In this document: positions 53,467 through 64,000 of the stretch, piece by piece
How the letters are laid out: each line of letters opens with the position of its first letter
How positions within the stretch are numbered: the stretch's first letter is position 1
NCBI GenBank assembly: GCA_949152475.1
Contig: OX424556.1
Span: 14,194,664 to 14,258,663, forward strand
Length of the DNA: 64,000 bases
Direction: 5' to 3'
Origin: Terebella lapidaria
Taxonomy: Eukaryota; Annelida; Polychaeta; Terebellida; Terebellidae
Made by a program: the position numbers and the translations under genes
Notes under the pieces: generated by a model
Seen by the model: the letters and a program-made list of their open reading frames with translations, nothing else
The model's database searches: none
Told to the model about the DNA's origin: nothing

Positions 53467-55904
53467 CTGATAGGGTCAGAGCGTCGAATGTCGGACGGGT
53501 GGGGCAATTCCGGACACAGGCCTGAACTATCATATTGTCATATGAAACGCAACACAATAGTCAAGAATGTATATGTTGTGTCGTGTTTATTATAATAAGA
53601 AATAGGAACAGTATCCAAAACCGAAAACAAAAAGTAAATACGATATTTGATAAATCAGGGAAGCCCTTGTAACATCAAGGCGTTACTTTCTGCACCATGA
53701 TTATTTGAGAGGATTCTTGGGAGTCACCGAATTTGACTCAATTGACTTTGGTTTGTACATTTATATGTATTTGTGTTTTGGAATTATATTCAGGGCATTG
53801 TTTGTCAGAAACAACTTGGGAAGCAGGTGCAGAAGTCAGATTATCCTGTCTTCATGATGGTAAAGCATATATTTCTCAAACAAACACATTCTAATCAGGT
53901 GTCCGACATTGCCCCACCTACACAGAACCTACATCATAACGTCCCGACCATTTAAATTTACCAGCGGATTCCCAGCTCATTCGCTATCCAATGTGAGATA
54001 CGGGTTCTCCAGTGATATGGAAACTGAAATACGATTCTCCTCAGTGATATGTAAATTTACAATAGATGAGAAATTCGAGAATTGTATTAAAACTGTGAAT
54101 TCACGCTGAGAATTTAGTGATGCACTACGTAGATCTTTCTAGAATACACCAAATGACAATTGTATTTCCTCGCACTGTCCTTGATGTGTGAACAGAAATT
54201 GCATTTTCTTTATTACAGATGATTTATATACATTCAGTAATATTTATGAGCATGCTGATTTTAATTTAATGGAGAACACTGCAACATTTTCTGCAAAAAA
54301 TGTCCTTGGTTGGATTGCAGTCATGGAGTTGAATGAATGTGGAATGATTGTTTGATCCCTTGCACCGGGGACAGTGAAAGTGGAATGACGACGCCATCTA
54401 CGTCGTCAGACAAATTTAGTATACTCTCATGAATTCTGATTGAATATGATAGCAGCGGATACATACAACATACAGCATATTAGGTCTGTTAGAGTGTCAC
54501 AATATATGCACGGAACATAATATAAAGTAGTCCCACACAAAATTGTCATCTATAGGTAGATCCCTATAGGCCCTTTGATGTACTCTGAAAGTGAAAGTTC
54601 AACCTGCATCCTGTGTATTTTTTTCTGGAAATGTCTTTATTTCTACCATTCACATATTTCTTCTTGCTGTCTAAACATGAACCACCAGTTGTCGCACCAT
54701 AAACGCCGCAAATGCTAAGATACTGGACATGTGGGCATATTTATTTTTGGAACATTCATGGGTGTCCGACATTTGACACCCCCGTGTCCGACATTACCCT
54801 CCCTGTCCGACTTTACCCCTTATCTGCATACACTGACTTTTTCCTCCAAATTATCTTCATGTGATATGCAACCTCGCTCTCGATTCCATTTTCGGAAAGC
54901 AGGGAATGCCTTTATGCTTAAATAAATGAAAAAAATTGGACTTTACTGATAACAAGCTCGCGCAATTAAGTAATTCCCAAACCCGTCCGACATTCGACAC
55001 CTTGACCCTATGTATTGACGATAGATTCACTGCCATTAGCGTTCGGCGCCACTTCTATATTATAGAGCACCGGTACACCTCCACTAACCCACGTTCCTAA
55101 GTTAGCACTGAGGGCATAGGCAGAACTGGCCCTCGGTACTTCGCTGGCAGATTTGATGTCAGGAGCCCCCAGCATAGCACGGGTGAGAAAGGTCCTCCCT
55201 ACTCTATTCGAGATCACCAGTTTGGGATAAAGACCATTGACCGTCAGAACTAAACCATGCCCGTTGAATCCAAAGGCATTCCCTGGTAGCTGTCCTGGGT
55301 AACAATATGCTGTAAACTCCTCCAAAACTTTGCCGGAGATGTTGCTAACAATGGTTGCTGTTAACATGTAGGCCTTGTTTTGTATGAGTGGAGTATTATC
55401 TTCGTTGTGGGCCAAGATGATTGAACTTGTACGTTGGTGGTTCACAAACACGTCAGTGCAACTGTCTGCCACGCTCTCTGGGACAATGGCAGCCAACTCC
55501 ACGTAGTGGTTGGCTAAAAACATCTCCAAGAATGACACATTGGCCCCTTTGGCCATTCCTCGCATTTCCTCTACATACTGGGGGAAGTGGGACGTAGCTG
55601 CGCCGAGCAGACCTCTGACCACACGCTCACCCTCAGGTGTGCGACTCCATGGCAACCAGCGGGGTTTCAGTGACGGGTGCTCCTTGTAATAGTTCTGGAT
55701 ATTTTGTTTAAATGTGGAACCTACCTCGTACCCAACTTCAAAATGGGTGCCTCTTGTTATCAGGGCTGGTAATTTTTCTGACTTGACACCCGAAGTCAAA
55801 CAATGAACACTGACATAGAATGAACAAGAAATGAACATGTACAGAACATTACACACAATGCCCATGTTTCTTGTTAACATGATTATTATTAGAATTTTAA
55901 TCAA
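53113..55904 (-). CDS. Peptidase C45 / acyltransferase-like Ntn-hydrolase, two exons
   Basis: Joined as 55904-55020 plus 53466-53113, the frame gives about 412 residues. Residues ~15-36 form a hydrophobic signal-like stretch, so the protein is probably secreted or lumenal (M1, M9 and M14 are possible starts). GTHFEVGYEVG (~52) and the MRGMAKGANVSFLEM region precede ADSCTDVFVN, where Cys149 is the expected autocleaved N-terminal nucleophile. LAHNEDN (~165), PGNAFGFNGHGLVLTVNGL and, in exon 2, NYFHVNMFRR, ILGDTKDQEFPIYR and LSIYLDNP match the C45/isopenicillin-N-acyltransferase-like family, which cleaves or transfers acyl amides; the substrate is unknown. The gene would be intronless but for a transposon that fills the single intron. 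Confidence 0.85.
53467..55018 (-). mobile_element. Inverted-repeat DNA transposon filling the C45 intron
   Basis: Inward from each end, the two sides read ATAGGGTCA, then two to four variable bases, then GTCGAATGTCGGACGGGT: terminal inverted repeats of about 40 bp (53469-53510 and 54973-55012). GTCA borders both ends in the gene (55019-55016 and 53466-53463 on the minus strand), a possible 4-bp target duplication. Subterminal TGTCCGACAT boxes occur at 53900, 54765 and 54790. The ~1.5-kb interior has no transposase. Superfamily uncertain. Confidence 0.8.
55020..55904 (-). CDS. C45-like gene, exon 1
   Basis: 295 codons ending ..NANGSESI. The next bases are GTCAATACATAGGG: GTCAAT is the donor that best restores the frame, though weak beside GTAAGT. 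A second usable donor, GTGAATC at 55030, also keeps frame if paired with an acceptor at 53460. Unspliced, the frame stops three codons later, inside the transposon border. Confidence 0.8.
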
Positions 55905-57940
55905 ATTATGACAGAGGCGTGGCTACTATGATCACATTCACCATCGTTTCTTCACGTTTGTGAAATATGTTTTCATAGTAGGAAAGTCCTTCATTGTTTG
56001 CCAACAGTTTGACGTGCAATTTAGTTCTTATTTGTTGCTGGAGGTATAGTTGAAGTGTTGACCTTTTAGTGTCGATTGTCATCCAAGATTACTTTGCATA
56101 CAGTTGCTTGCAAAGTTTCATGCTTTCAACAGGTTTGCTGAATTTAGCTGCAGAAGCAAAAGAATATTCTCGTAATGAAACCTTCGAAACACGGGAACAG
56201 CAAATAATTCACCTGAGTCTTATATAAACATGCACCAATTGAAATTTGTACACAATAAAACCCTGTACAAAACAATAGTTCAACATTCTAACATGATCGT
56301 CTTAGCCTGTTTACATACGTTTTGCCCTATACATTATATTTTGTCATGTTTTGTTATTAGTTATATCATGTAACCTGCATGGCACGTCTCACTTAGAGGA
56401 GTCAAACGGCAATTTCCTACCAAACTCCAGATGTCTACTCAAAAAGTGAAAAGTTGACGATTCATCCCCCCCCCCCCCCCCCCCATATATCACATCGGAA
56501 ACCTGCATGCAAATTCGGGCATGTCCGTCTGATATTGTAGCAATCCTGAATCAGAAGACACATTAGGGAGTATTCTAGGTACACAGAGATCCCAAGGGAT
56601 TGTAAGACTCAAAATTCTTGAAATACACAAAATTTGGGAGGTACAATACTGCCGTTCGACTCTCAAAGTAGAATGTGTCAAGTTATGCTCTCTATACACC
56701 GGGGTACCTTTTATCGTCGCTGAACCCGGGCAAAATCATATGTAAACAGGTCAGAAAAGATCCGATTATATTGTACAAAATAGCAATAAATTAGTCGCAC
56801 CAATTTGACTTACTTTGTCTTAAAATCTGATGGTGATACCGCCCTCGTCAATCTGCAGTCTACGACACGTTTATAGTCTCAAGTAGATTGTTTTGAAGTA
56901 TGGTCCATAGGCCGAAACTAACAGAGACACCTTGAATCATGCCCAGGTGCTCATGTCATCAACATGATTAAGTCAATACCTGAACATCTGTCAATCTCAT
57001 CCAGTCTGTTTACACCACTGTAGACGCGGTATTGTAAACGCCTTTTGTGTACACAATGCAAGTTGACTACCCGCAATCAATCGATAAGAGGTCACTGAAA
57101 TGCAAGACAGACTCAGTAATTTTCGAAGCAATGGTGCATCCACAACAGTTAACACATGAATATATATGTACACGTGTCGTGTAGCCTTATACATCCCAAT
57201 TTCATGATTCAATTAGTTTGGGACACCCCGCTGGTGGTGATAGTATTTACAGCTAGGAGCCACGAGCACAAGAGATACCGTATATATCATGTATATAGGC
57301 CTGGCACAATTGTTGAATATAAAACTATATATAATTGTAACAAAGTAAAATATACATGTATTCGTGTATTGTGGTATTATGTGACAATATTCAATGCATT
57401 ATTCGCCAGTGTATTAGGATATTCGAGTTTTATATTTATATACTCGTTTTCTTAGACGTTGAATTACACATACTAGTTATCAATGCATAATCTGCATGAC
57501 AATCAATCTTATACAAAATGTGAAACCAGATTATATGGAGATTAGCGAGTCTAGTATTTGGCCATCCTTATTCGCACATTACAGACCCCTTGATGTTACC
57601 AAAGATTATCATGATTATTTAGCAGAAAACTGCAGCAACTTCATAAAACTGTTTTACAGTATGCACTAGACCGGGTGGCCCACTCGTCGAGCGCGAGTGA
57701 GTGGGGCACCTGGGTCCAGATAGGCACCCATAACCGTATGTATACATATATGTATGGGTATCAGATAACGATAATAGCAATGATTAATCATCGTGGACAA
57801 AGGACGTTTTTTCGGTAGTTGGTCTCTCAGTGGGCAAGTAATTGACTTTGTCCAAATAATATGTAACGCAACGACGAATATAAATATAGGGCTGGTTTAT
57901 AATAATATTATTCGTTAAATAGATCTAGATCTATGGGTCT
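55905..57940. other. 5' flank of the C45 gene; no other gene recognised
   Basis: A C-run lies at 56467-56484. CACTCGTCGAGCGCGAGTGAGTG near 57676 is a partial palindrome. Short frames at 56490, 56997 and 57156 show no family resemblance. The promoter of the C45 gene should lie just right of 55904, but I see no clear TATA box. Confidence 0.35.
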
Positions 57941-57999
57941 CTGTTTCCAGTGATATGCATATATCTGATATCAAGACCCATCCAGGCCATTATTGCCAT

Positions 58000-58445
58000 G
58001 TACTAGTAATATGTAGGCTTATCTTACCTTACCGTGGATCCTCCATCCTCTGAACCTCACATCCCTGGCCAGATGTAACATCATTGAATGTCCGTTGTCT
58101 CTTCATCAAGTGAATCAACCCAAGTAGGTATCTGTGACCTACCGGGTGTTATTACTTGCAGGCCTATGTCGCCTAGCTAGGCTTAGGACTCGTCCAGTAG
58201 GTCTACATGTTTCGTGCGTTCGTGTCGGTTCCCAGCTTGCGAATGTCTGACGTGTTGTGTGCGGGCCCCTTTTATGCGTGATCGACTGGCTGCCAGAACG
58301 TTCTCGATACGTCTGAGGAAATCCGCGACGTCAGCAAAACGATTATGGCAGCTGCTGAGCGCACAAAGCGCGTTTTGGCACGTGTGATGTTTCTTTTGTT
58401 TACAAACAAAGGAACTTCCTTCCGGTCGCCAGGGGGTCAATCAGT
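58000..58445. promoter_or_regulatory. Candidate CpG-rich promoter / first exon
   Basis: This stretch is visibly richer in GC and CpG than its surroundings. It groups GCGACGTCAGCA (CRE-like), TTTGTTTACAAACAAA (a perfect palindrome with a forkhead-type TGTTTAC core) and ACTTCCTTCCGG (an ETS-type CTTCCGG). The 85-codon minus frame at 58183-58440 is open across it but matches no family; it may be a 5' exon or simply GC-rich sequence without stops. Confidence 0.4.
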
Positions 58446-61275
58446 ACAAAAGAATTACAGAGCGTGGCAAAACATGCCAGCACAATGTTAAAGATATTAT
58501 AAACTATAATCCACGTTAGGACTAGGAAAGCTATTAGGGACATTCAACTTGTTTTATTTAGGAATTGATATGTATGATTTACTGGCTGGGAAAACCTGGG
58601 AATCGGGTATCAAATATAAAACCCAGATTGTAAGTATTAAAACCAGAAAATATATTAAAACCCAAAAGGCCCATTTTTGCACACATTAATTAGCTTATAC
58701 ATAGCCACTGTGATGTGCCATAATATGAAAGTATGTCAACAAAACCATTCCCCTGCTGTTTCATATCATTTTATTACCAAATTAATATATGCTGCATGCA
58801 TTGTAATAAATATTAGATATATTGCTAATATTGTCAGAAAACAAATAAACAATAGTTCATACTCCAAAAATATACGAGCATGAATTACAAAGAAACTACT
58901 TGATAAGTAAATTAAACAAACTCTAGAATATGTCTTGACAGTATTCCAGTTAACTAAATAGATTATATCTAGATTATGGCCAACAAATGAATAACAAGGT
59001 AGTTACATACCCTACATTGCATTGATATACGAATTGGTTCCATTATAAATCACAATTTTCAAGCGCTTTCATGAAGAAAACAAACACATAGAATCTGTAT
59101 ATTCACATGTACGAATGTCACCATCGTAGGACACATTAAATCTCCACTTCACAGATAGAAACCATTTTTCCATTCTTTTCTACTTTTTAATTCAATGTGT
59201 TGCGAATATCAATCATATAAATATCAATATTATACAAGAATCTCCAGGATCATAAACATTAAAAATGCTGGAAATATTAATATCACTAGATATCAGCTCT
59301 GCAGACATCAAATAGCACTCGAGGAGTCTATCATAAGCATGGTCACCTTCCAAATCGCCCCCCCCCCCCCCCACCCCACCTGATTAATGTGATATTACAT
59401 GATCTCATATCATTATTGAGGTGTCAGTCACATGCGTCTTCACATAGTGCAGCATATATTCCACCATATACACCACACACTTATTTAATAACTGTACAAT
59501 GCTAAAGCTTTTGATGATTATTTCCCAGAACACAGCTCACTGAGATTGTCATTGTTGCATTCAAGTTTTCCAGAGTAACATTGATATACCAGTTATATAC
59601 GTGTATACACAGTACACTGCATACTGCAGTTCCTATCCAGACCATACATGCTGTCTTACACTAGTGCTCTGATACAACAAAGATAACATCTTTGGCTTGA
59701 AGACTACAAATCGTATATCAAAACTCACTTCACACACATCAACATCTCTGACATTCAGCAAAGATTGTTGTGATATGGACTTCGTACTTTGTAATATTGT
59801 TGTCATGTACAGTAGCTTTTGGTGTTCTTCTACAAAAATATCTACTTCATTTTAAATATTCGTATTTTTGTTACAAGGTAAATATACAGAAAATCTGTGT
59901 CAACATGACCAGGCGCCACAGGAAAGTACATTATAAACTTTATACGAGTACATTAAACACTTGAGACTTGATGTGCTCAGTGGTTCAATGGTCAGCGTGG
60001 ATGGAAGATTTATGGCACCCCATGACAACGATCCAATCATGAATCAGACTTGATCAAGCATTGCATTCACATGACTGGATAGACTTCATATTCTCTGAAT
60101 ATTTTTTTCAAGAAAACACAATAACTGATTGAAGACACATAAATATATGTATTTGTAAATAGCTGCTGCCAACTGATCTAGCATCACACCAGACCTGAGC
60201 AGAAAAAAAAAATAACATGACTTTTTTGTTGGAGATATGATCACTTTCAAAATGAGAATAGTAAAGAAACAATGGCAATCAGCAGAAAACCACATACTTG
60301 TAATTACGACAGTTTGCCAGTGGAAACACAGGGTTCTTCTGCAACCACCAACTGTCTAATTCAAGATTCCATTACATGAATATAAATATTTCTACACAGA
60401 GAAACAAAATGGAGAACAACAGAACATAAACATCAACATGGTAACAACAAAAACAACGACCACTGCTATTCATAGTTATATACATATGTTTGCAGTGGTT
60501 TTTTATAATGAAGAAAAAATATTGCAAAATAAATTTATGTGACATGGTACACTACACAAGCTAATTTTTCATGTTATACAGAAATATCCATGACATTGAG
60601 TTAAATAATTAATTGAGAGAAGACATACTATCACTTATTGAGATATTATTACATGTATCTACTGGTATTCCTAAAAGGGCATGGAAGATCCCCACATACG
60701 ACACTCTTTGAAGTTTACATTTTACATTATATGTACCCATAATTACTTGTTACTGTAACTAAGCACTCAGCAAGGTATCATGTAAAGTCACATATACACA
60801 AATATTCATGACAATATCTAGCATTGGACAGGTCGGTTTAGCTGCCTACTCAAACACAAATATGAACGCAGCATGATATGGTTTTGTTTTGTGATAATAT
60901 TTACATATTAATAATCCTTTGAATACAGGACCAAAATGTTCTGAGAGTGTCATGTGTTAATGCTGGAGGGTAGGCCTACTTCATCACATAAGGTCAGAGT
61001 CCTTTGTAAAAGATCACACATGTGGCACATATCGCAGTGTGTACACAGCCAACTCACAATATACATATACATTTGCACATACTTAGCCAGTACATAGAAC
61101 TCCAATAGCCGCACAAATATCAGATTCTCTATTTTAGGATCACAAGCTTGTGCTATGGGAACAAGCAGTCCTGTCATTTGGTCACATTAATTTATTTAGG
61201 TTGGACTGATCTAGAATAACAATGATAAACTGCCCTGAGTCATCAATGCAGTTTGACAGAGATAAAGCTGTGACG
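58446..61275 (-). other. Intergenic DNA and probable 3' UTR of the ATP10-like gene
   Basis: No coding exon was supported. The part next to 61276 should hold the 3' UTR of the minus-strand ATPase gene; I could not choose a polyadenylation site. A C-run is at 59359-59373. Confidence 0.4.
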
Positions 61276-61471
61276 TCACGCACGCTGTACGGGTGGATCT
61301 GTTGCCTGATTGTGGTCCTCACGCAGGTGCTGGAAGTGGTGCTGCCGACTGCTGGAGGTCCACGTGGCAACGACGGCCTCTTGGTCTCCCTCACACCGCG
61401 GCATCAGTTTCTGGCGGGACAGCACGGTGACACTGGGGCAGAACGTCCCCTCTAGACTCCGTATCACAAAC
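61276..61471 (-). CDS. ATP10-like last exon: cytosolic tail
   Basis: [20 protein letters not shown] corresponds to the conserved R..(Y/F)xxR.LxG.(L/F)xPS block after span 10, followed by a poorly conserved His/Gln-rich tail ending PPVQRA at a TGA (61276-61278). Confidence 0.85.
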
Positions 61472-64000
61472 CTACAACAGAGATACACTCAATCAGTCAT
61501 GTAGCTAAACTCAAGTGAGTACTTTATATTCTTGCTGTGAAGAGAGATATTTCTACATCTAACTCCTTGAAACTACCAATCTTTATGATCCTATCTAGTC
61601 TAAGTTGCTGGAAGAAGCACTATGTATTTTGAGATGGGCACACAGACCTGGGAGCGAGAGCCACGATGACTGTGAGTGTGGTACAGAGCCAGAAGATTGG
61701 AGTCGACATCGTGTGTACATACACGTAGTAGGGATTGGCTGGCGGGCTGCCGACTGTCACTAACACACTGTACACCAAGTTAAAGCCAAAAAACAAGGCA
61801 AGGCTCAGTAGAACTACTGCCACGTGAAAGACATTCTGAAAGAGGAAAATTTGCAATATTTCTCACATCATGTTGAATATGTATCCTGCACAAAAAACCT
61901 ATATTGAGGACACATTATTGGTCAGCTACTCACCCAGCACCTAGTTTCTATGCACAGGTGAAAGAGCGTGGCAAAAACACAGCCGGCCACTGAGGTAAGA
62001 CCAAACTCCCAGATCCCTACAGCACTGTCAGCATAGGCCTGTAAGTCATCAGTACACGTGATACATCAGTAAATTCTATATGACAGTTTGTTTCGTGGAC
62101 ACATCAAGCTATGCATATGCGCCTGTGTTCATGTAGAAACATCCAGTTCAGAAAAATTATCTCTGAATATACAAACAGACACAGCGGTGCATAATACTCA
62201 CAAAATATGGCACAAAAAACTGTACTAGACTCTGCCAGATCGCATCCAGAACACAAATGAAGTAGGAATGCTTCTTGTATGCCTGGAAAATAAACAAGGA
62301 GTTGTTTCAGAATTTTAGTGTGTCTATGTTAACAGACCCGGTTGCTGTCACTATGACAACTGACCTGTCCGAGGGGACCCTGCTTGTAGAGGCCGGGTCG
62401 GGACATTAGCAGACGGTCTGGGACGTCCTTGTCAAAGATACCGAAGATGATGGGAGGCAGTGATGTGTACACAAGGTTGAAGAGGATTAGGTTGAGATCG
62501 TCCGTCATCGCACCGCCTGAAAACCCTGAGTATATCTGGAACCACATCAGTAGGATCACAAACACCTGCAATAGCAGAGTAGGTCACACACTTTAGGTGA
62601 AGATCAGGGGAAACAGTGTGATAAAACACTCACTTGTAAAAGTTTATACACAAGTGAGTGTCCCGAATTAGCAGACATCAAATCATTATGGAAAGACAAA
62701 TGTATTAATGGGCTGACACCAGACCAAAGAGATCAAGTACAGTGTTTTTGAAGAACATGTAGAGGGTCATGCGAGCCAGTCTGTCGTAGCACCAGTGGCC
62801 GTGAACGAGCAGCAGACGCTTCAGGAAGCAGAACTGCGGCATGGCGAAGTCTGACGCCATGACGGCCTGCATTCCTTCCTTGCCGGAGATCCCAATACCG
62901 ATGTCTGCTGTCTGGATCATGTTGACATCGTTAGCACCATCACCTGTCAGTAGAACAAGGCACTTTCGCTACTCAAGGAGTGTGCTTATCATGTGTCACA
63001 GTATTCTCGAGTGTAGCAACTGCATTCCACTGACAACATTTTGTACAAACCTATCGCAAGTGTCAGCTTCTTCAGCTTTTCTTGGACCATTTTAACCATT
63101 TGTGCCTGACAAAGATAGAAATCACATCAATACATTTGTAAGACATCACTATCCTGTTAATACAGGGGGTTATCACAAAGTAATGTACAGACTTTTTGTG
63201 CTGGTGTGGCCCGACAGCAGAGCACCGCATTGCACTGTTGTGCCACCTTGAGGAAGTTCTCCCGGCAGGTCTTGTCCTGGAGGATATAGCCGAGTGTCTT
63301 CCCGTCCACTACCAGGGCGATCTGTCAGACACACAACAACATATAGACATATAAGGTACAGTTGTACATTATACAAGGCCCTAAATGCTAGAATCATCTT
63401 TGTTCGTAATTTCTCATGAGATGGCTGATTGTAGTTGTAGTTTGCTGAGCGATGTACTGACCGGTACTTCTGACTTGTCCTTTTCTAAGATGGCCCTCTG
63501 GGCGGGGACGCCCGATTTGCGGCAGGTTGGAGACCACGAGCGACCTTTCTTCTCCTCGACCTCGTCATTGACACTTGTCGTCCCTCGCACAATGTCTAGG
63601 TACTCCAGCTTGCTCTCCAACAGCTCCTGAGCCATTTGCTGAACAGAACATCATCTACATTGATTTTGATCGTTTCTTCTCACATATCGCTACGATATTA
63701 GTGTCCAGTAATTCAGTATTGATATTTTGTTCAATACTTAATATATATTAGTGTCAACATACCCTGTTTTTGGCATTCAACATGATCATCTCTTGGTCAA
63801 AGGATATCAGGTTGCACGAGTGAGCAATGTTGAGTGCCGTCTCCTGTAACAGCAACATTGTTTCAGTCAACATGTAATCAATTCCTGCTTTCTATGTTCC
63901 CAGACATGCATGTTATCCTGACTTTGTAGCAGACCTGTTTGTCACCGGTGAGAACCCACACACTGATCCCGGCCATCTGCAGCGAGGCTATCGTTTCCGG
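61276..64000 (-). CDS. P4-type phospholipid-transporting ATPase, ATP10-like (class V), C-terminal half
   Basis: Eleven coding exons join to 500 codons plus stop: 64000-63935, 63843-63763, 63638-63462, 63321-63193, 63105-63051, 62943-62720, 62565-62365, 62282-62202, 62038-61934, 61835-61648, 61471-61276. All are bounded by GT-AG and all phases agree. The protein runs from [16 protein letters not shown] in the P/N hinge, through [10 protein letters not shown] and CRATPAQK, to [20 protein letters not shown], then membrane spans 5-10 and a short basic tail. P4-ATPases flip phospholipids to the cytosolic leaflet, usually with a CDC50 partner. [23 protein letters not shown] and SPPANPYY resemble class V ATP10A/B/D best. 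The DKTG phosphorylation site and N-terminal half lie beyond the right edge. Confidence 0.9.
61648..61835 (-). CDS. ATP10-like exon: spans 9-10
   Basis: [39 protein letters not shown] and [13 protein letters not shown]. Ends in phase 2, and the Arg codon is completed by the last exon. Confidence 0.85.
61934..62038 (-). CDS. ATP10-like exon: span 8
   Basis: 35 codons, [20 protein letters not shown] then CIETRCW. The LHLxIETxxW block is typical of class V enzymes. Confidence 0.85.
62202..62282 (-). CDS. ATP10-like exon: span 7
   Basis: 27 codons, [20 protein letters not shown] then QFFVPYF, with a textbook GTGAGT donor. Confidence 0.85.
62365..62565 (-). CDS. ATP10-like exon: spans 5-6 and lumenal loop
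   Basis: 67 codons: [17 protein letters not shown], then [20 protein letters not shown] and [20 protein letters not shown], the conserved loop after span 6 in P4-ATPases. Confidence 0.9.
62720..62943 (-). CDS. ATP10-like exon: GDGANDV hinge and span 5
   Basis: [20 protein letters not shown] (Mg-binding aspartates of the P domain), [31 protein letters not shown] and the start of span 5 ([15 protein letters not shown]). Confidence 0.92.
63051..63105 (-). CDS. ATP10-like exon: short linker to the GDGAND motif
   Basis: 55 nt reading [18 protein letters not shown]. Ends in phase 1; the split Gly codon is completed by the next exon. Confidence 0.85.
63193..63321 (-). CDS. ATP10-like exon: VDGKTL and CCRATPAQK
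   Basis: 43 codons. [10 protein letters not shown] and [14 protein letters not shown] are standard P-domain blocks of P4-ATPases (the latter usually CCRVTPLQK). Confidence 0.88.
63462..63638 (-). CDS. ATP10-like exon: variable insert before the VDG motif
   Basis: 59 codons, acidic and lysine-rich ([13 protein letters not shown]). This region is variable in length among P4-ATPases. Bounded by GTTCAG and GTCAGT, both phase 0. Confidence 0.8.
63763..63843 (-). CDS. ATP10-like exon: [10 protein letters not shown]
   Basis: 27 codons, [19 protein letters not shown] and on to NAKNR, between TGTTACAG and GTATGT. Follows the LTGDKQ exon in phase 0, as in other P4-ATPases. Confidence 0.85.
63935..64000 (-). 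CDS. ATP10-like exon: LTGDK motif
   Basis: Reads [20 protein letters not shown] then KQ, ending before GTCTGC. This is the conserved P-domain segment that contacts ATP. Cut by the window edge. Confidence 0.85.

Noticed and set aside
61222-61504. Plus-strand frames opposite the last ATP10-like exon
   Set aside because: They are shadows of the GC-richer coding exon on the minus strand, which has agreeing splice phases and family motifs.

Overview
The window is nuclear DNA of an invertebrate animal, most likely marine. Genes are split by GT-AG introns, overall GC is low, and most of the sequence is non-LTR retrotransposons, a tRNA-derived SINE, non-autonomous DNA transposons and tandem-repeat-bearing Helitron-like elements of the kind known from bivalves and other marine invertebrates. 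I cannot fix the phylum. No LTR element, CRISPR array, rRNA or bacterial gene was seen.

Layout. 1-9 kb: three decayed LINE pieces on both strands, an 8-bp-TSD inverted-repeat element (4384-5105), a 132-bp satellite (6113-6545) and a fresh 383-bp tandem duplication (7981-8746). 9.1-13.4 kb: two larger inverted-repeat elements, one (10826-13392) built round a ~135-bp satellite. 13.5-17.7 kb: a LINE with a hAT-like element inside it, abutting Helitron-like element A. 17.8-22.4 kb: a SINE, small transposon remnants and one candidate host exon. 22.4-27.3 kb: Helitron-like copies B1/B2 and a 5'-truncated LINE with a 2.7-kb open frame. 30.2-33.2 and 37.6-41.1 kb: two diverged copies of one host segment carrying matching exons of an unidentified small multi-pass membrane protein, with Helitron-like copy C (holding a nested LINE) between them and copy D inside the second. 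41.5-50.5 kb: a well-delimited hAT element (41516-42535), duplications, Helitron-like copy E, and a second locus of the 132-bp satellite split by another hAT-like element. 50.9-51.8 kb: an element with CACTGTG ends whose terminal repeats each hold a long palindrome.

Host genes. (1) 53113-55904, minus strand: a secreted or lumenal peptidase-C45/acyltransferase-like N-terminal-nucleophile hydrolase. Its only apparent intron consists almost wholly of a DNA transposon with ~40-bp terminal inverted repeats; cutting it out at GT-AG gives a continuous frame, so this is either a transposon-made intron or a recent gene disruption. (2) 61276-64000, minus strand, running off the right edge: the C-terminal half of a class V (ATP10-like) P4-ATPase lipid flippase in eleven well-defined coding exons. 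(3) The membrane-protein pair noted above. A CpG-rich stretch at 58.0-58.45 kb may be a promoter.

The most interesting signals are the transposon-filled intron of the C45 gene, the Helitron-like family with its exact 147-bp monomer carrying a nuclear-receptor-like motif, the CACTGTG element, and the duplicated membrane-protein segment with a short transposon inserted in only one copy.
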